Origin: Diplodia intermedia
Lineage: Eukaryota; Ascomycota; Dothideomycetes; Botryosphaeriales; Botryosphaeriaceae
Direction of reading: 5' to 3'
Length of the DNA stretch: 64,000 bases
Assembly (NCBI GenBank): GCA_021495925.1
Contig: JAKEKT010000037.1
Location: forward strand, 62,001 to 126,000
Positions 23,036 through 34,420 of this stretch are shown in pieces; position 1 is the first letter of the stretch, and every line of letters begins with the position of its first letter. The notes beneath the pieces were generated by a model. It saw only the letters and a program-made list of their open reading frames with translations. It had not been told where the DNA came from and did not search any database. The position numbers were made by a program, and so were the translations under genes.

Positions 23036-24841
23036 AACCGGCGCATCCTCCGCAACCCTTCAAACGCCCCGTCGACCCGGCTGGCTGGTTTGCTCGAGAA
23101 CACCCCAAGTGACGACGTCACCGGAACCGACGAATCAGCGGGCGCCGGCCTGTCATCCAGAGCAAACAAGCAGAACAGCAGCAACGTACGCGTCGTCGTC
23201 GTCGTCAGGCCCCTTTGGCTGACTCCGGTCCTTGGGGGCGGGAAACCCGCAACCCAAAAGAAGGATCCGAGACGGCGAAGGGTCGGTGGTCTGAGGGATC
23301 CAGCACCACGTGTCTCGCATTCGTTCTCATCCATCGCCCCAAATCCTGTTGGATCCCTCGAGCAAATGATAAAAAAAAAATAGGGTACGTAGGATCCGAG
23401 GCAAAGGAAAAGAGAAAAAGAAAAAAGAGCCCTAAGATCCAATCCAACAGCGAAAAAGGACTGCGCCACCCACCAATCGCGCGAAGCAGAAGGGCGACGT
23501 CAGACGGACTGTTTCCGATTGGTATCTCCCCTCCCCCGCGCCGTCCCCCCCCCTCCAGTAGTCGTGTGGCGCTCGAGGGATTCCAGACCCGCGAATCCCA
23601 CAACTTTTCGCTCCCACTAGCGTCCGCCGACTCTAACTTAGCCTTCCACTACGGAGTACCACCGCACGCCATTCACGACCCGAGCAGCTGGGAATGCGAG
23701 CACGAGCGAGATGCGATAACGACGCTACTTCGGGCGGCCGGCGTGGCAGCACCACAAAGTAGTAGTAGAGGGGGAGAAGAAGAAAAAGATAGAGACGGAG
23801 AAACGCCACATCGAACGACGTATCCATCCCCTTTCCAAGCTTACCCCCCCAGCCCAGTGCCCAGTGCTTTCTATGCGAAACAACCCACGGTTTGGTAACC
23901 GATGACATTAGGTCAGCACACCCCCCGCCCGGGATACACATTCCCAATCGGGTAACTCCAGGTAAGGGGAAGGGAAAACTTAGCGCCTGGAGAGAGAGAG
24001 AGAAGGTTAACGTTCAACGCACTACTCAATATCTCTGCATCCTTCGACCGAAGGGATGAAAAGCCTAAAATAGTAGTAACCGGAAGGCTACTGAACAAGA
24101 TTTGTGAAAAAAGATACCTAACCAGTGGCGCATCCTCACACCAAAAAACGCACGTGGCCTGCCTGGGGTCCCAGGCACGCAACGTACTAGCGACTGCCGC
24201 ATCATCAAAGGTAGCAGCAAAGTGGCGTCTCGGAATTTCCGAAATTCCAGAGAGAAGGGGAAAAAAAGAAGAGAAAACCAAAAACTAGCCCCGGACATAG
24301 CTGCCCCTGGCCGGGCCGGTCGATCGGTTCAGTAGTCCAAATGGTGGTGGTGGTGGTGGTGGTGGTCGGGGCCGGCGCCGCAAACCGTCATAAACTACCG
24401 ACGACCCAAATTGTTCTGGACCCTTCTATCGGCGTTGGACTACATACCCCATCGCCACGAACGCACTGGCTGGACAGAGATCGAAAGCGGAGCAAGATGG
24501 CCCCGCCACGTGCACAAGTACAAATAGACGCGAGCCTCGGCAGCCTGGACGACCGGTCCGCTTGCGGAGAATGCATTAGCGAAATGAGGAACATGCCGTT
24601 GCTACCCTCTCTGCTCTGTACGAAATAGTTTTTTGATATCAAGAGTAGGCCCAAAATTCCCACAAACGTCAAAAGAAGAGGGGAAAGGGGGGAGCATCTT
24701 CTGAACAGACGACAACCCACAATTCACAGAAAGAAGACCCAAGCAGTAGCGGAGAAAGAAGCGGCAGCAGCCTTCTTTGCCTCGAAACGCCTAACCAATG
24801 CATACCAATCGTACATCAAGAGGCCGCGGCTTCTTGTCCCG
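23036..24841. other. Gene-free region 3' of SEC63
   Basis: Right end of the 10-kb gene-free stretch. A truncated motif copy (AGAAGGATCCGAGACGG) may sit near 23262. It contains a GGT microsatellite at 24342-24367. No gene supported; the last few hundred bases are probably SEC63 3' UTR and terminator. Confidence 0.5.
24342..24367. repeat. TGG trinucleotide microsatellite
   Basis: About nine TGG units in non-coding DNA 3' of SEC63. Confidence 0.85.
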
Positions 24842-27106
24842 TTACTCCTCGTCCGTGTCAGTGTCAGTGTCCGTATCGCTGGAATCCGACGGCACGTCTC
24901 CTTCTGTGTCGCTGCCGCTAGACTCCTCCACCTGGCGCTTGGCCTGCTTGGCCTTCTTCGTCTCGCCGCCCTTCATCGCCGCCATCTGTCCTGCAATCGT
25001 ATCTGTTTGTCTGTTAGCCTTCTGCCTACCCATCACCATCGGACGCTTCCGCTTACCCTCATCCGGCTCGCTGATCTCCTCTTCCTCCTCAATCTCCACA
25101 GCCTTCGACGGGTGGTCGACCGACAGAATGACATCCATCTTAGTATCCATACCGACGTAGCTGTCGCACACAAGGTGCATGGTGAACTTGTACTGCCCAG
25201 GTTGGGGCGGCGCGCCGAACTGCATCTTCAGCGTCTGAACGTTGTAGGTAGGGTTCCCCTGCTCGTCGAACAGCGGCTTGTCGAACTTGGTGAAAGTGAA
25301 CGGGGGAACAGCGATCTTGTTTTGCCTGCCGTCGGCCAGGAACACGTGCCATCTCGGCGAGTGATCTCTAGCAAAGTACGGAGCGTACGCGAGCGGGGGC
25401 TGACCGGCCAGTTCGGCTTTCTTGGCCTCTTCGGCCTCGGCGCCCGTCTTGCGGCCGTGGAGAGCGTCCAGATCGCCTTCCTTGGGATCAACGTCTTCAA
25501 GGTCCTTTTGCGTGACCGGAGGAACGTTCTTGGAGCCGGGAGGAATGATACGAGCCTTGACAACGAATTGAACCAAGCTGCTAGGAATGATGACCTTCTC
25601 GCCCATAACCTTGAAGAATGCCTTCTCAATTTGCAGATGCGGGAGCTGACTGGCAACCTGCTCGGCGGTGGCGAATTCGCTTTCTGACAGCAGACCAGGA
25701 CCGACTGCGCGCTTGCGCCTTTCGTCCGCAGGCAAGTTCATGTATTCTTGAACACTCAAGTGCGTCCTTGCGCTTTCACCCTCAACTGCGCGAATGACGG
25801 CGGGAGTGAACCCAGGAAGCTGGAGAAGCGGCGAGGACTTGGGAGGGATGGCCTGGAGGATATTTTGCGAAGTCTGGTAAGAAGACAGGAGAGGCTGGCT
25901 GTTACCGTAGGCAAGAGCAATGGCAAAGAAGGCGTCGTTGAGCTTGTGGGCGATGGGTGCCATCTCGAATTTCTCTGCGTTGAGAGTCTGGTCCTCGAGC
26001 TCCACACGTCCAAGGTAAGCCCACAGCAAGGCCAGCACTTTCCTGCGCGCACCCTCATCGAGTTCTTCCAGAGTCTGGCGGTCCTTGACAGTAAGTCCTC
26101 CGGCGAGAGATGACAGCTCACCCTCCTGGAAGAGCTTGGATTCAACCTTAGATAGACCAGCCTCGGCCTTGTGTCCCTTGAGCGCTTCTTCGAATTCAGT
26201 TCCGGTGCTAAGGGCAGAGAGGACGCCACCTTCGCTGAGGTCCGGCTTGTACTCCTTGAAGATGTTGCCCGCACTGGACACCAAGACCTTCTCCTTCGTA
26301 ACGCGCTGGGTGCCATACCACCACTTGCCGACCAGGTAAGGAAGAACAACGCCCAGGACGATTCCGTAGCCGAGGAGAACATATCTGCCGTGGCCCTCGG
26401 TGACAATCCACTTCGGCAGGGCAATGCCGATGCTGAAGCTCTGCTTGCCGTCGGGGTGACCATATTGCAGGTAATTGTTGCGGACCTCTTCGTCGGTAAG
26501 AGCCTTGAAAGCCTTCGTGTACTCAACCCACGCGTCGTTGATCGCTTCGCTGGTCAGGTTCTTCGCAGGGTCAGGCTGGAGCTTGTCGGGGTGGTGAGTC
26601 AGGGAAAGCTTGCGGTAGTGAGACTTGATCTGCTTCTCGCTCGCAGACTAGGGATTGTTAGCCAGATGCCCCCGGAACATGCTTCGCGCGAACCTACCCT
26701 GGCGACACCCAAGACATCGTAAGGGTCCCAGATCTTAGGTACGGTCCTCGTAGTGATGATCATGAGGTAGACCATCCATGCCATGACAATCCAACCGCTC
26801 AAGGCAAAGAGAAACTTCCCCAGCTTGCGCTCCTGCCGGCGCAGCTTCTTGCGCTGACCGTCGATGAGGTCGCCATGTTCGGGAGTGAAATCCGACTTTA
26901 TTCTCGGGGCGGTGTTCTCGAGATCCTTGCTGCGGGTGAGCAGCGAAATGGTTACTGGAATCGTAACCAGACCGGTGATGGTAGTGACGAAGTACGGGAA
27001 GAATTGCCCCTTGAGAGGAAGTCAGTGTGCTGTCTGCAGGCAGGCGCCGGGTGCGACGGGCGCGATTTGCGCGTACCTGTTCGTCATAGTTGTAGTCGGT
27101 GGACAT
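24842..27106 (-). CDS. SEC63: Sec63, ER translocon J-protein
   Basis: ER membrane component of the Sec62/Sec63 post-translational translocon; its lumenal J domain recruits BiP/Kar2. Exons 27106-27077, 27009-26698, 26647-25057 and 24990-24842 give 693 aa. The N-terminus MSTDYNYDEQGQFFPYF matches the family (yeast MPTNYEYDE). TM1 lies near 13-32, and TM2 in LFALSGWIVMAWMVYLMIIT. The J domain starts at DPYDVLGVAR with HPD at 133-135, then YGHPDGKQSFSIGIALPKW and TM3 (YGIVLGVVLPYLVGKWW). The Sec63/Brl domains follow, and the tail is acidic (DTDTDTDTDEE). The last intron (25056-24991, GTAAGC, GCTAAC, TTGCAG) is 66 nt, a multiple of three without a stop, so retention would give a 715-aa form. Divergent from RPS18. 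Confidence 0.96.
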
Positions 27107-28143
27107 AATGAACGGCGGTGTCCCGGAGGGACGGCGAGGCGAAAGCGACGAAGCTCAGACGAGCAGCTTATTGAGGCCGGCGACGGTACGCGGATAGCTG
27201 TACGGAGAGGTTCAGGCAGTGTTGAGCCGGAGATGGGGCATGTTCTGGGCGTCGTGGTGACGGGGACCGGGAAGTAGTCGCGCTCGCTTTCAACTGAACA
27301 GGTGTCTTGCGCTCGAGCTCGGTCAAGGACGGGACAGCCCTAACGCCAAGATCCCCCACGTGATGACGCGCTTAACACTGTCCGCGTCGCCATTGCCGCA
27401 ACTGCAAACATGCCCTTCATTGTGCTTGTGGAAGTTGGAAAGTACATGGCTTCAGTATCTCTTGTTTCTTGGCCGTGATTGGGCGAAGACATGTAAACAA
27501 AAGAGTAGGGCTTGATACTTTTGCGCTGGCGCTCGCGATGTCTCGTAAGCACGGCCTTACAGCCGCAGATCGCTCCACTCCCAAAGTCAAGGGCTATCTG
27601 GCTTCAGCCTTGGTTGGATCAAGAAAATGTGAAACATGATTCTACATCACTCGGACCAGCCGGAATATCCAGTCCGTGCGAGCCTCTTCATAAGAAAGCG
27701 AGATGGATTTGAATGCATGCATCGCTGAGCGACTTGCGAAAAATACTTCGGAAACAGAATAGTGCTCCAGTGGCTGATCCAATGCAAAAGACGTTATTTT
27801 TACTCGCGTGCTGCTTGCATGGGTTGTCATGCAGTCCTTGGTGCCAGGCTCCCCATTGCAGCTGATTTCAATTCTTCGCAACGGTGCAAGCCTGGCTCGC
27901 CAGAGTTGAATCTGCAATGGAATTCGATTGCAGCGAGAATTCTTTGCTGTGTGCGAGAGTAAAACGACGTGAGAGAAGCGTAGAGTGTCGCAGCCCGGGC
28001 GGCGTGGCGACCCGAAACGGGCAAGCGTTTGGGCGAACCTCGGAAAAACTAAGCGGCCGCCCACACTTCTCCAAAAAGCCTCTCTTACTCGCCTCTGCTC
28101 AGCGACAACCACGACGACACACGACGACGACAAGTTGCCCATC
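27107..28143. promoter_or_regulatory. Divergent promoter region of SEC63 and RPS18
   Basis: About 1 kb between two head-to-head housekeeping genes. The RPS18-proximal end (ctctgctcagcgacaaccac...) looks like a fungal 5' UTR. No defined element recognised. Confidence 0.5.
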
Positions 28144-28733
28144 ATGTGTATGTGCTCGATGCACCCTCCCATGCGCTCGCGACACCCTTCCGCTAACATG
28201 GATCGCAGCGCTCGTCTCGGGAGAGAAGAGCAACTTCCAGTACATTCTGCGTCTCCTCAACACCAACGTTGATGGAAAGCAGAAGGTCATGTACGCCCTG
28301 ACCAAGATCAAGGGTGTTGGCCGCCGCTACTCCAACCTGGTCTGCAAGAAGGCCGATGTCGACCTCACCAAGCGGTAAAGCGCCTCTCCGAGCAACATGG
28401 GTAAAAAAGGGCGGGAAGCTGATACGCGCAAACAGTGCTGGTGAGCTCACCTCCGAAGAGCTCGAGCGCATCGTCACCATCATCCAGAACCCCACCCAGT
28501 ACAAGATCCCCACCTGGTTCCTCAACAGGCAACGCGACATTGTCGACGGCAAGGACTACCAGGTCCTGGCCAACGGTGTCGACTCCAAGCTCCGCGAGGA
28601 TCTCGAGCGCCTGAAGAAGATCCGCGCCCACCGTGGTCTCCGTCACTACTGGGGCCTCCGCGTCCGTGGCCAGCACACCAAGACCACCGGTCGCCGTGGC
28701 CGCACCGTCGGTGTCTCCAAGAAGAAGGGCTAA
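28144..28733 (+). CDS. RPS18: 40S ribosomal protein S18 (uS13)
   Basis: Small-subunit head protein contacting tRNA and the uL5/uL11 intersubunit bridges. Exons 28144-28147, 28209-28374 and 28436-28733; both introns are 61 nt. Exon 1 holds only ATG plus one base. Joining gives MSLVSGEKSNFQYILRLLN at the start, GKQKVMYALTKIKGVGRRYS in the middle and HTKTTGRRGRTVGVSKKKG at the end, 155 aa in all, the usual length for fungal S18. The internal helix-two-turn-helix and C-terminal basic tail are intact. The four-base first exon is easy to miss, and an ATG-only search would misplace the start. Confidence 0.97.
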
Positions 28734-29487
28734 AACTTTGTTGTTTGGGAGTGGGATTATCGGCGTGGGCATTGGGTTCAGGTGGGAGTCTGCAATGGCT
28801 TTACGCATGGTGGCAACTGCGATACTGGCGAGGTTGCGTTGTTACGAGCAATGAGAGGCTGTCAGCCGGCTATCACGGCCGGAGATGCAATCCAACATAC
28901 CTGCAGACATCCCTCGAAAAAAATACTACCATTTTTGCAAGTCATCACAATCTGTGCGGGGCGCCGTCTGATCTATCGGCCAATCTGTGTCCACTTCTGG
29001 AATCCCGAGCGGTGCAGGGCTGTTGAAACGTTCAAATAGGATGCGAGCTTGGCTCCAGCGGTTGCAGGAACGGTCCACGTCACCCCCCGGTCCGGCGTCA
29101 ATATACACTGCAGCTCTCCCCAGAAACCCACCGAGGCGCAACGCCGCAAGCCAGTCCCGCGGTTTTCTATTTCTGCGCGACCTGCTCTTCCCCGATGCCC
29201 CATCCCGAGTGATTGGCCTCCCGCCACCTTCAACAATGCACGCCTGCACCTGCTGGCCTCGCAGCGCATTGCATCCTCCACCGCACTATGGACTGAGACG
29301 CAGCATGCGTTTACGATAAGTAAGTGCTGGAGCCCCACGAGCCGGCAGCCTTGCAAGCGGGCTATCTGCGTGCCCTTCGTGTACTACTGACCGGTGAAGC
29401 TCATTCTGACACTCGATGTAATCGATCACATTTGCTCTTTCCTTTACCTTTCCCACGCCTGAAAACCCCCCACATCCCCGCTTCACC
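28734..29487. other. Intergenic between RPS18 and the small protein at 29488
   Basis: RPS18 3' UTR then promoter. The last 80 bp before 29488 are pyrimidine-rich (tttgctctttcctttacctttccc), consistent with a fungal 5' UTR. Nothing else supported. Confidence 0.5.
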
Positions 29488-30162
29488 ATGTCTTCCCGGG
29501 GACTCGTCCTCTCCAAATCTCGGTCTCAGATCCTGAGACCGCTCTCACCAGTCCTCGATGCGGTGACGAGGCTGCTACGGCCGTCGTCGGCCCAGTCGAC
29601 CTACTCCAAGACAGGCGCCACGGCCGCCTGGATCTCCAACGACTTCACCATTCCCTCCTCAGCCGACAACGACAACGACGGCTGCGGCGATGCCGTAGTG
29701 GTGCCCGCAATGCCGGCGGCACCACAGCCGCCGCGCACGCCGGACGAGGACAACCTCGTGCCAGTCGGCTGCTCGTCATCGCCTTCGACGTGCGGCTCGA
29801 CGACGTCGTCCAACATGACCAACGGCACCAACCCGGCGTCCTGGACGACGCCCCAGCGCACCGACGCCGGCATCATCAAGCGCCGCCGCCTGCGCCGCTA
29901 CCACGCCCACGGCGGCGGCTATCCCCCGGTCATGTACGCGCCCGAACCACCTCTCCCTCATCACCTTCGCCACCACCAAGCCGAGCCGCGTACGACGGTT
30001 CTCGAGAAGATCGTGCTCGAGCTGTTCGACGTGCAGCACCTGGACTGGATGATGATTGCGGAGCCGCTGCAGCGGCTGTACGGCCTCGATGTCGATAGCG
30101 CGGCCGTGCTCGGCATCTTGCAGGACAACGGACGCGTGCAGAAGACGATGTGGATCGATTAG
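29488..30162 (+). CDS. Small unknown protein, 224 aa
   Basis: Single exon with a good start context (cttcaccATGTCT) and pyrimidine-rich leader. Not recognised. The N-terminal 40 residues are basic/hydrophobic (MSSRGLVLSKSRSQILRPL). Residues about 45-165 are Ser/Thr/Pro-rich and probably disordered, with a basic patch KRRRLRRYHAHGGG. The last 60 residues look folded and helical: VLEKIVLELFDVQHLDWMMI, then EPLQRLYGLDVDSAAVLGIL. Third codon positions are strongly G/C as in neighbouring genes, which supports coding. It could be a lineage-restricted regulator; no domain named. Confidence 0.65.
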   Translation: MSSRGLVLSKSRSQILRPLSPVLDAVTRLLRPSSAQSTYSKTGATAAWISNDFTIPSSADNDNDGCGDAVVVPAMPAAPQPPRTPDEDNLVPVGCSSSPSTCGSTTSSNMTNGTNPASWTTPQRTDAGIIKRRRLRRYHAHGGGYPPVMYAPEPPLPHHLRHHQAEPRTTVLEKIVLELFDVQHLDWMMIAEPLQRLYGLDVDSAAVLGILQDNGRVQKTMWID

Positions 30163-32291
30163 AATGTTCCCCTCCCCCCCACATTTGACCAACAACACAT
30201 TCAAGAAAAGGCCCCTTTGGGCTATAATGATACAACATGAGGCGAAGAGAGGGACAACACCGCTACGACGGCGAAGAAAGAGAGGGGACATTGGGTAACC
30301 GGATTGCTTGTTTTTCTGCCTCCCAACAATCACTCCCCACCCGCTTTGACGAGACTTTGATACGGAGAAACGCCTGGATTGAGGGTGCGACGAAAGCTCT
30401 GGATTAGGTTTTGTCTTGCTCGCGTTTCCTGACCCTTTTCCTTTCTCCCACCATCCATACCAGGATTGTTCTTTCTTTTGGGGCGGCTTTGACGTTGAGA
30501 ACAGGGGAAACCAGCACGATCATGATGTTGACGACTCACCCCTCGTTTTCAAGCGCTTTTGTGTCGGTTTTTTTCGTCGCGCGCGTTTTTCTTTTTGTTG
30601 CATTGCTTTGGCCATGCGCTTGCTCTCTGCTTCTAGGACTATTCGCTCTTCTGGGACATGCCAAAACTCTTCCTTCGATTCTCACCTCCCACTTGTTGGT
30701 TGTTTCTCCCGCGCTTTGCTGGCTGGACTGGCCGCGCCTCTCCCAGACCACCACCACCACCATCACTCCCCCCCCACCTCCTCCACGAAAGACGATGAGT
30801 CCACTGTAGATTAACTTGTTGGGGCTGGGGCTGGGATTGGGGCCGAAGCCGGGGCCGGGGCCGGGGCTGGGGGGGGGCTGGCTTTGCTGGCAATGACTGG
30901 TACACAACAACATTTACAACCGCGCTTGCGCTGCAGCATGCAATGCACTTACACATCCCGTCTCTTTCGTCTGCCAGGAGCGCTTTAGTTTTTCCCTGCG
31001 TCTCTCTCGTGCCAACCACGCGAGTTGACGCCACCGTTGAAGGAGCGAAAGAGAGGGGAGAGGGGAGAGATGGAGTGGCGCAGATCAGCTGTCGTATGCG
31101 TGGTGCTTTACATGGCCCTGGTCAAGCGCGCTCTCCCTCTCTCTCTCTCTCTACTAAGGGTCCGTCCGCTCCGGCCGTTTTGCCGGCCTGCCCACCTGCA
31201 ACCGCGGCCGCGGCGGGCGGGTATGTATGGCGCCTGCCGGGCGGATATGTGTGCGCGCGGGGCGCGGCATGTCAGATGTCAGATAGGTAGGCAGCATGCG
31301 GACCTGACCGCTCGCCGTCCGTCCGCATGCACATACGTGGGAGCCGACAAGCAGCGAGTTCCCTCCCGCATCGCGTGCCGTGTCCCGTCTGTCGTGGCAG
31401 ATGTTCAAGCGCGCGCGGGCCGTTTGTCGGGGTTTCTCATAAAGGAAGATAGATGCGTCGGACCCGGCGGGCTGGGTCGAAGTCAGGACGGAAAAGAAAG
31501 CTGGCCGGGCTAAGGTGAAAAAGAGGCCGGGGGGAAACCGATGGGATGGTACGATCGGTCACCCCGAGAGCAAGTGAGATGCGACGCGGATTCGCGCGCC
31601 GGTTCTGGGGTGGTGGTGGTGGTGGCACGACCGGCGGTGGGTGGTGCTGCTGGTGTTGCGTGGACTCGAGAAACACCACAAAGCAATCTAAACCCATGCA
31701 TGCTGCCGAGAATCTGCGCGCCCGCGGTGGCTTGGGGCCGTTTTGCTGGAACGGGACGATCGCGCAGTTCGAAACGAGAGAGAGAGTTTTTTTCTCGTGC
31801 TTATTTTTGTTTGTGTTGAGTGGAGCGGTCGTGGGCAGCGCACCCCGTGTCGTCGTGCTAGTGGTTGGCCGCCGTGCAGGCTGCTTGCTTGGAGCCGCCA
31901 ACCGGCAGTGCATATGCAGGACAACAGCAGCTAACAAGCCCCTCCTTCGGCCCTGCGCGTCCGCCCGCTGCTGCTTCATATGTCCGAAGGGGACGACTGG
32001 TCCACAGCGTCCGGACGGGAGAGAGGTACGGTGCGAAAGCGGGGACTGCCCGGACGCTTAGGTGGAACAGCAGCAACACTGCCCGATTCGGACGTGCGTC
32101 GAGGGCTGATTGAGTGTTGAGCTGTGCCTTTCCTGGGAACACATGCCGTCCACGGGCGAGCGGCGCGCATGCCGTGGCGCTGTGCAACCTCTAGCGGCCG
32201 ATGTGCTCCTTCCGCCGCGCCGCGGCCTGGAGGCTGGGATGCGTGCGAGGTGTTGAGCGGCAACAACTTTGGCGGCTTCGCTTAGATGATC
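30163..32291. other. Intergenic with G-rich and simple-sequence stretches
   Basis: No gene supported. It contains a strong G-run cluster at 30821-30878 and a CT microsatellite near 31133-31152. Open frames here are composition-driven. Confidence 0.5.
30821..30878 (+). other. G-quadruplex-prone G-run cluster
   Basis: At least six runs of three or more G separated by 1-6 bases (GGGGCTGGGGCTGGGATTGG and onward, ending in a nine-G run). Satisfies the usual G4 pattern several times over on the + strand. Non-coding context. Confidence 0.7.
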
Positions 32292-32334
32292 CATCACCCC
32301 GGCCATGTGCGCTGCTGGGGAATCTCGCATGTGC
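32292..32334 (+). repeat. Direct repeat D1 flanking hairpin H1
   Basis: Shares CATGTGC, then GCTGGGGAATCTCGCATGTGC in pieces, with D2 at 32481-32521. D1 and D2 bracket hairpin element H1 in the same orientation. Confidence 0.75.
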
Positions 32335-32367
32335 CTTCCACATAGATTCCGAAATAGAATATTTAGG

Positions 32368-32450
32368 TAGGTAGTTGAATATAAGATCCAGACGTAAATC
32401 CACGAATTAAATACTTACATCTATATCCGGATCTTGTATTCAACTACCTA
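32368..32450. repeat. Hairpin element H1 with right-hand B module
   Basis: Inverted repeat with arms starting TAGGTAGTTGAAT and reading AAGATCC[AG]GAC on both sides. It is followed at 32451-32483 by the B module (GGGTGGGCAATTTCTTG, then TCACCCGCCGTGA), which forms the terminal inverted repeat of the complete element at 35109. No left B module, so probably a truncated copy. Confidence 0.85.
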
Positions 32451-32480
32451 TCCGGGTGGGCAATTTCTTGTCACCCGCCG

Positions 32481-32521
32481 TGACCCCAGTCATGTGCACG
32501 GCTGGGGAATCTCGCATGTGC
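32481..32521 (+). repeat. Direct repeat D2 flanking hairpin H1
   Basis: Second copy of D1. Both contain GCTGGGGAATCTCGCATG. The D1-H1-B-D2 block could be a segmental duplication or nested insertion. Confidence 0.75.
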
Positions 32522-33019
32522 ATATACATACATAACTCTTGTGTAGCAGATATGCACGCTGCGTAAAAATATCCCGATCGGTGGGTGCTTCCAAAAGTAG
32601 TCGCCGTTGCTGCCCAAAACTCGCCATCTCCTTCCTTCTTTCCCCAATCGACTAGGCTGTCTCGTCCCCGCTCAACATCGATACTCCCCAGTTACACTGT
32701 TTAAGAAGCCTGCGAACACCATCAACTGCCCTTTTCCGTCAATTCCGCCTGGAAAGATACGGACTACTTGCTGCTACGACTCCACTATCCGCTCATCCGT
32801 ACGCTCACCTGCCGCCGCCCGACCCGTCTCGATTCGTCTTGCTTAACGGGCCTTGAAGATACAGTAATACAGACATGGAAAGGCTGGCCAAACTATGGAA
32901 AATACAGTGGCACAAGCAGTACACTCTGGAGGCCTCTCACTTTGTCGAGGATGCCGCAGCACACGCAGAACTAAGTCCACTTGCAGCTTCCTCGCGGAAA
33001 TGTTGCACCACACTTACGG
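32522..33019. other. Intergenic between hairpins H1 and H2
   Basis: No gene or RNA supported. Immediately left of H2 the sequence TGCACCACACTTACG is shared with the left flank of H5 (47196-47210), so the repeat unit extends beyond the hairpin arms. Confidence 0.5.
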
Positions 33020-33100
33020 GGGCAGTTGAATCCAATGTCTGGACGTGATTGTCTGCATTCAATACTCACATCTACGTCCGGACAATGGATTCAACTGCCC
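33020..33100. repeat. Hairpin element H2
   Basis: Arms GGGCAGTTGAATCCA on the left and its complement on the right; the inner arm CAATGTC[CT]GGACGT is also paired. Loop about 25 nt. Confidence 0.85.
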
Positions 33101-33652
33101 ACGTAGAGAAGAAGGGTATCGCGTCCTCGGTGGATATCAGATTCCGAACTCCTAGACTACTACAGACCACCCGGTGGTCCATTGCCAGACCAGTTGTCAA
33201 TGGCGGATCTTGCAAGCACCAGGGAACTGCGCAGAAGTGTGCAAGGAGCATCAAGTCCCCGAAAAGTAAAAAGAAAAGGCAGGCCACGTGGCAAACATGG
33301 AAGACAATAGTAGTCATTGTGGTTCCCTGGCTTGAATGGCCTTTTGTGCCAACGCGCACGTGCCGCGCAGGGCGGCAGCACTGAACCACATGATATCTTC
33401 AACATTGGCGACGCAGCTGACAAGAATCGAAGCGGATGAGGTGGTTTGCTATTAATTCTTCACGAGCAAAGTCGGGTCCAACTCTGCCCCTTCTTCACTC
33501 ACTCGGCGCTTGCACGACCACTGGCAACAACCCAAACCTCAAAGGTACCTTACACTCTGACCGCTCCACACTACAATCAACTGATATTGTGCACTGAGAC
33601 CCATATTCGATATTTGCGGAAACCTCGGGTAGAGTCATGCACGTCTAAAGCC
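33101..33652. other. Upstream region of gene B
   Basis: Promoter and 5' UTR of gene B, starting right after hairpin H2. No specific element identified. Confidence 0.45.
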
Positions 33653-34420
33653 ATGGTGAGGCCTCCATCATCTTCAGTAGTGCCGCAACTCACTTGATGG
33701 CCCCGCTAACATCTTCCAGACAAGGAAAAGATCCCGTTCCGAGTCTATCGGAGGTGGTGTGTCTGGTGAGCCCGTAGACAAGCGCCGGAGAAGCGACCGC
33801 GTCGCGAGCGCACCCGCGAGGCAGAACTGCCCCGTCACTTCTGCGTCGGACAAGTCAGCTCAGCCCGTGGGAAAGCGCAGGAGCAGCAAGCGCCTCGCGA
33901 GTGTATCCAGAAGTCACAGCGACCCCGTCGTCTCTGCGTCGGACGACCGTACGTCCATCGTTCATTGTGACGGCACCCCCTCACTGACCACTCATGTGAA
34001 GATACCTCAAGGAGCAATCGCCGTGGCCGTCAGTCGATGAAGGAGGCAACATACGCCGAGAGCGATCCGGAGAGCGACGAGGAGACGTGGGATGTCAAAA
34101 GCTGCATCTCCATCCGGCCCAAGGAAGAAGGCGCGTGGGACACCGGCGTCCTCCCCAATACATCTGAGTGCGAGACCCTGCTCGAGTGGAACACGGGAGA
34201 ATTGACGTGGGAGCCCATGTCCCTAAACCTTCACAACGACCACATTGCCCAGTACGTCCATGCCCTGAATTCCCACCAGAGGCCGAGGGACTACACTTTT
34301 CCCAAAAGTTTCTCCCGGAAACTTCGGCGGGAGGCGACCGAAGCGGTGCACGCGGCGAGGAAACGGATCGAGATCACGCACCCCGAGCTTTTTGGGGAGG
34401 AGGAGGAGCCTCGTTCCTAA
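33653..34420 (+). CDS. Unknown protein ('gene B'), short relative of gene A
   Basis: Function unknown. Exon 1 is just ATG (33653-33655); exons 2 and 3 are 33720-33948 and 34002-34420. Introns have GTGAGG, GCTAAC, TTCCAG and GTACGT, CTGACC, GAAG signals; phases match and give 216 aa. The N-terminal third is basic and Ser-rich with two repeated units (VDKRRRSDRVAS and VGKRRSSKRLAS), NLS-like. The C-terminal part shares an ordered set of motifs with gene A: ETLLEWNTGELTWEPM (near 134-149), DYTFPKSFSR (near 174-183) and a helix ending ITHPELF. It lies between hairpins H2 and H3, away from housekeeping genes. The splice model rests on signals and phase, not on homology. Confidence 0.75.
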
